Assembly (NCBI RefSeq): GCF_014235185.1
Contig: NZ_CP060131.1
Location: forward strand, 5,339,501-5,403,500
Origin: Pseudonocardia petroleophila
GTDB lineage: Bacteria > Actinomycetota > Actinomycetes > Mycobacteriales > Pseudonocardiaceae
DNA length: 64,000 nucleotides
Direction: 5' to 3'
Made by a program: the position numbers and the translations under genes. The first letter of the stretch is position 1. Every line of letters begins with the position of its first letter. This document shows positions 63,774 to 64,000 of the stretch, piece by piece. The notes under the pieces were generated by a model. It worked only from the letters and a program-made list of their open reading frames with translations. It did no database searches and was not told where the DNA came from.

Positions 63774-64000
63774 GAGGCGACCCGGTCGGTGCCGAAGGCG
63801 GACCGCTGGTGGGCGAGCCCGTCACGGACGTCGTCGCCGTGCTCGTCGAGCAGGGGCGCGCGCCGGTCCGGCCGCGCCGGGGTGCGGGAGAACTTCAGCG
63901 GCTGGCCGGCCACCCCCAGCGTTCCGTCGACGCCCGGATGCTCCGTGCCGGACGGGGACGGGGAACGCGACGTCGTCCAGGCCGATCTCGCGGACCGCCC
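63770..64000 (-). pseudogene. CaiB/BaiF-type CoA-transferase C-terminus, partial, apparent frameshift
   Basis: Only the last ~75 residues are in the window. The end reads TEHPGVDGTLGVAGQPLKFSRTPARPDRRAPLLDEHGDDV, the usual tail of CaiB/BaiF family III CoA-transferases (..G..r....p.kfS.TPa...r.aPllGeHtdeV). The preceding VREIGLDDVAFPVP is in a different frame; deleting one C from a C4 run (G4 runs at 63954-63963 on the + strand) joins the two smoothly. This is either a sequencing error or a real frameshift. It would activate the operon's acid substrate as a CoA ester. Confidence 0.6.

Overview
The window is about 73% G+C. It has dense short operons with ATGA/GTGA overlaps, many GTG starts and several apparently leaderless promoters (a -10 hexamer 5-7 nt before the start codon). 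Together with an F420-type (LLM) oxidoreductase, ectoine genes, a HrdB/SigB-type sigma factor, two PHA synthase-like proteins, a phosphoketolase/acetate kinase pair and numerous MarR, TetR and MerR regulators, this indicates a chromosomal segment of a filamentous actinomycete. Pseudonocardiaceae (for example Pseudonocardia) is the best guess. No tRNA, rRNA, CRISPR array, transposase, integrase or phage gene was found.

Layout. 0-5.6 kb: a MarR gene, an AmiC-like periplasmic-fold protein, a thioredoxin-fold [2Fe-2S] protein, then the end of a CbiMNQO cobalt/nickel ECF transporter operon. The operon is headed by an NmtR-like ArsR sensor, with an SmtB-type operator in front of cbiM (to 6.8 kb). 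6.8-10.9 kb: DNA repair, an orphan RskA-like anti-sigma factor, a methyltransferase, D-aminoacyl-tRNA deacylase and a DUF2807 lipoprotein. 10.9-14.5 kb: polyhydroxyalkanoate block (XRE regulator, PhaC, a divergent second PhaC-like protein). 14.6-19.6 kb: sigma factor, a two-gene flavin reductase operon, and a divergent rifampin-phosphotransferase-like enzyme behind a leaderless promoter. 19.7-23.3 kb: two secreted proteins among strong hairpins, truncated hemoglobin, IPP isomerase and a DinB protein. 23.3-30.3 kb: anaerobic/fermentative-looking enzymes (YdeP-type molybdopterin oxidoreductase, Acg-type nitroreductase, acetate kinase, phosphoketolase). 30.4-33.3 kb: LLM oxidoreductase with a divergent TetR gene, a ketopantoate-reductase-like protein and an NTF2-fold protein.

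33.4-38.8 kb is the most coherent regulon. Two paralogous prolyl-oligopeptidase-family (S9) peptidases are divergently transcribed, one coupled to a GPP34/GOLPH3 gene. A MerR-family gene follows. The same TTGACC-plus-palindrome element stands in front of all three transcription units. 38.8-42.2 kb is a persulfide/sulfide detoxification block: rhodanese plus TauE/SafE permease on one side, and a CstB-like metallo-beta-lactamase/rhodanese fusion on the other. The two sides share an ATG(A/T)ACGTACATTTG operator and are separated by about 0.8 kb of nearly gene-free DNA.

42.3-54.2 kb: TetR plus AidB-like acyl-CoA dehydrogenase, a TnrAB-like ABC exporter, a response regulator/sensor kinase/lipoprotein operon, and an SGNH-hydrolase/LpqE-like lipoprotein pair. 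53.7-58.7 kb: a MarR gene divergent from a ClC chloride/proton antiporter, then ectB-ectC-ectD with no ectA beside them. 59-64 kb: a hydratase of the catechol meta-cleavage family, facing a CoA-dependent catabolic operon (CaiB-type CoA transferase, enoyl-CoA hydratase, SCP2-like, alpha/beta hydrolase, DUF35 Zn-ribbon/OB-fold, SCPx-type thiolase). That operon runs off the right edge; its CoA-transferase 3' end carries an apparent +1 frameshift.

All product names are by reading conserved motifs; no database search was run.
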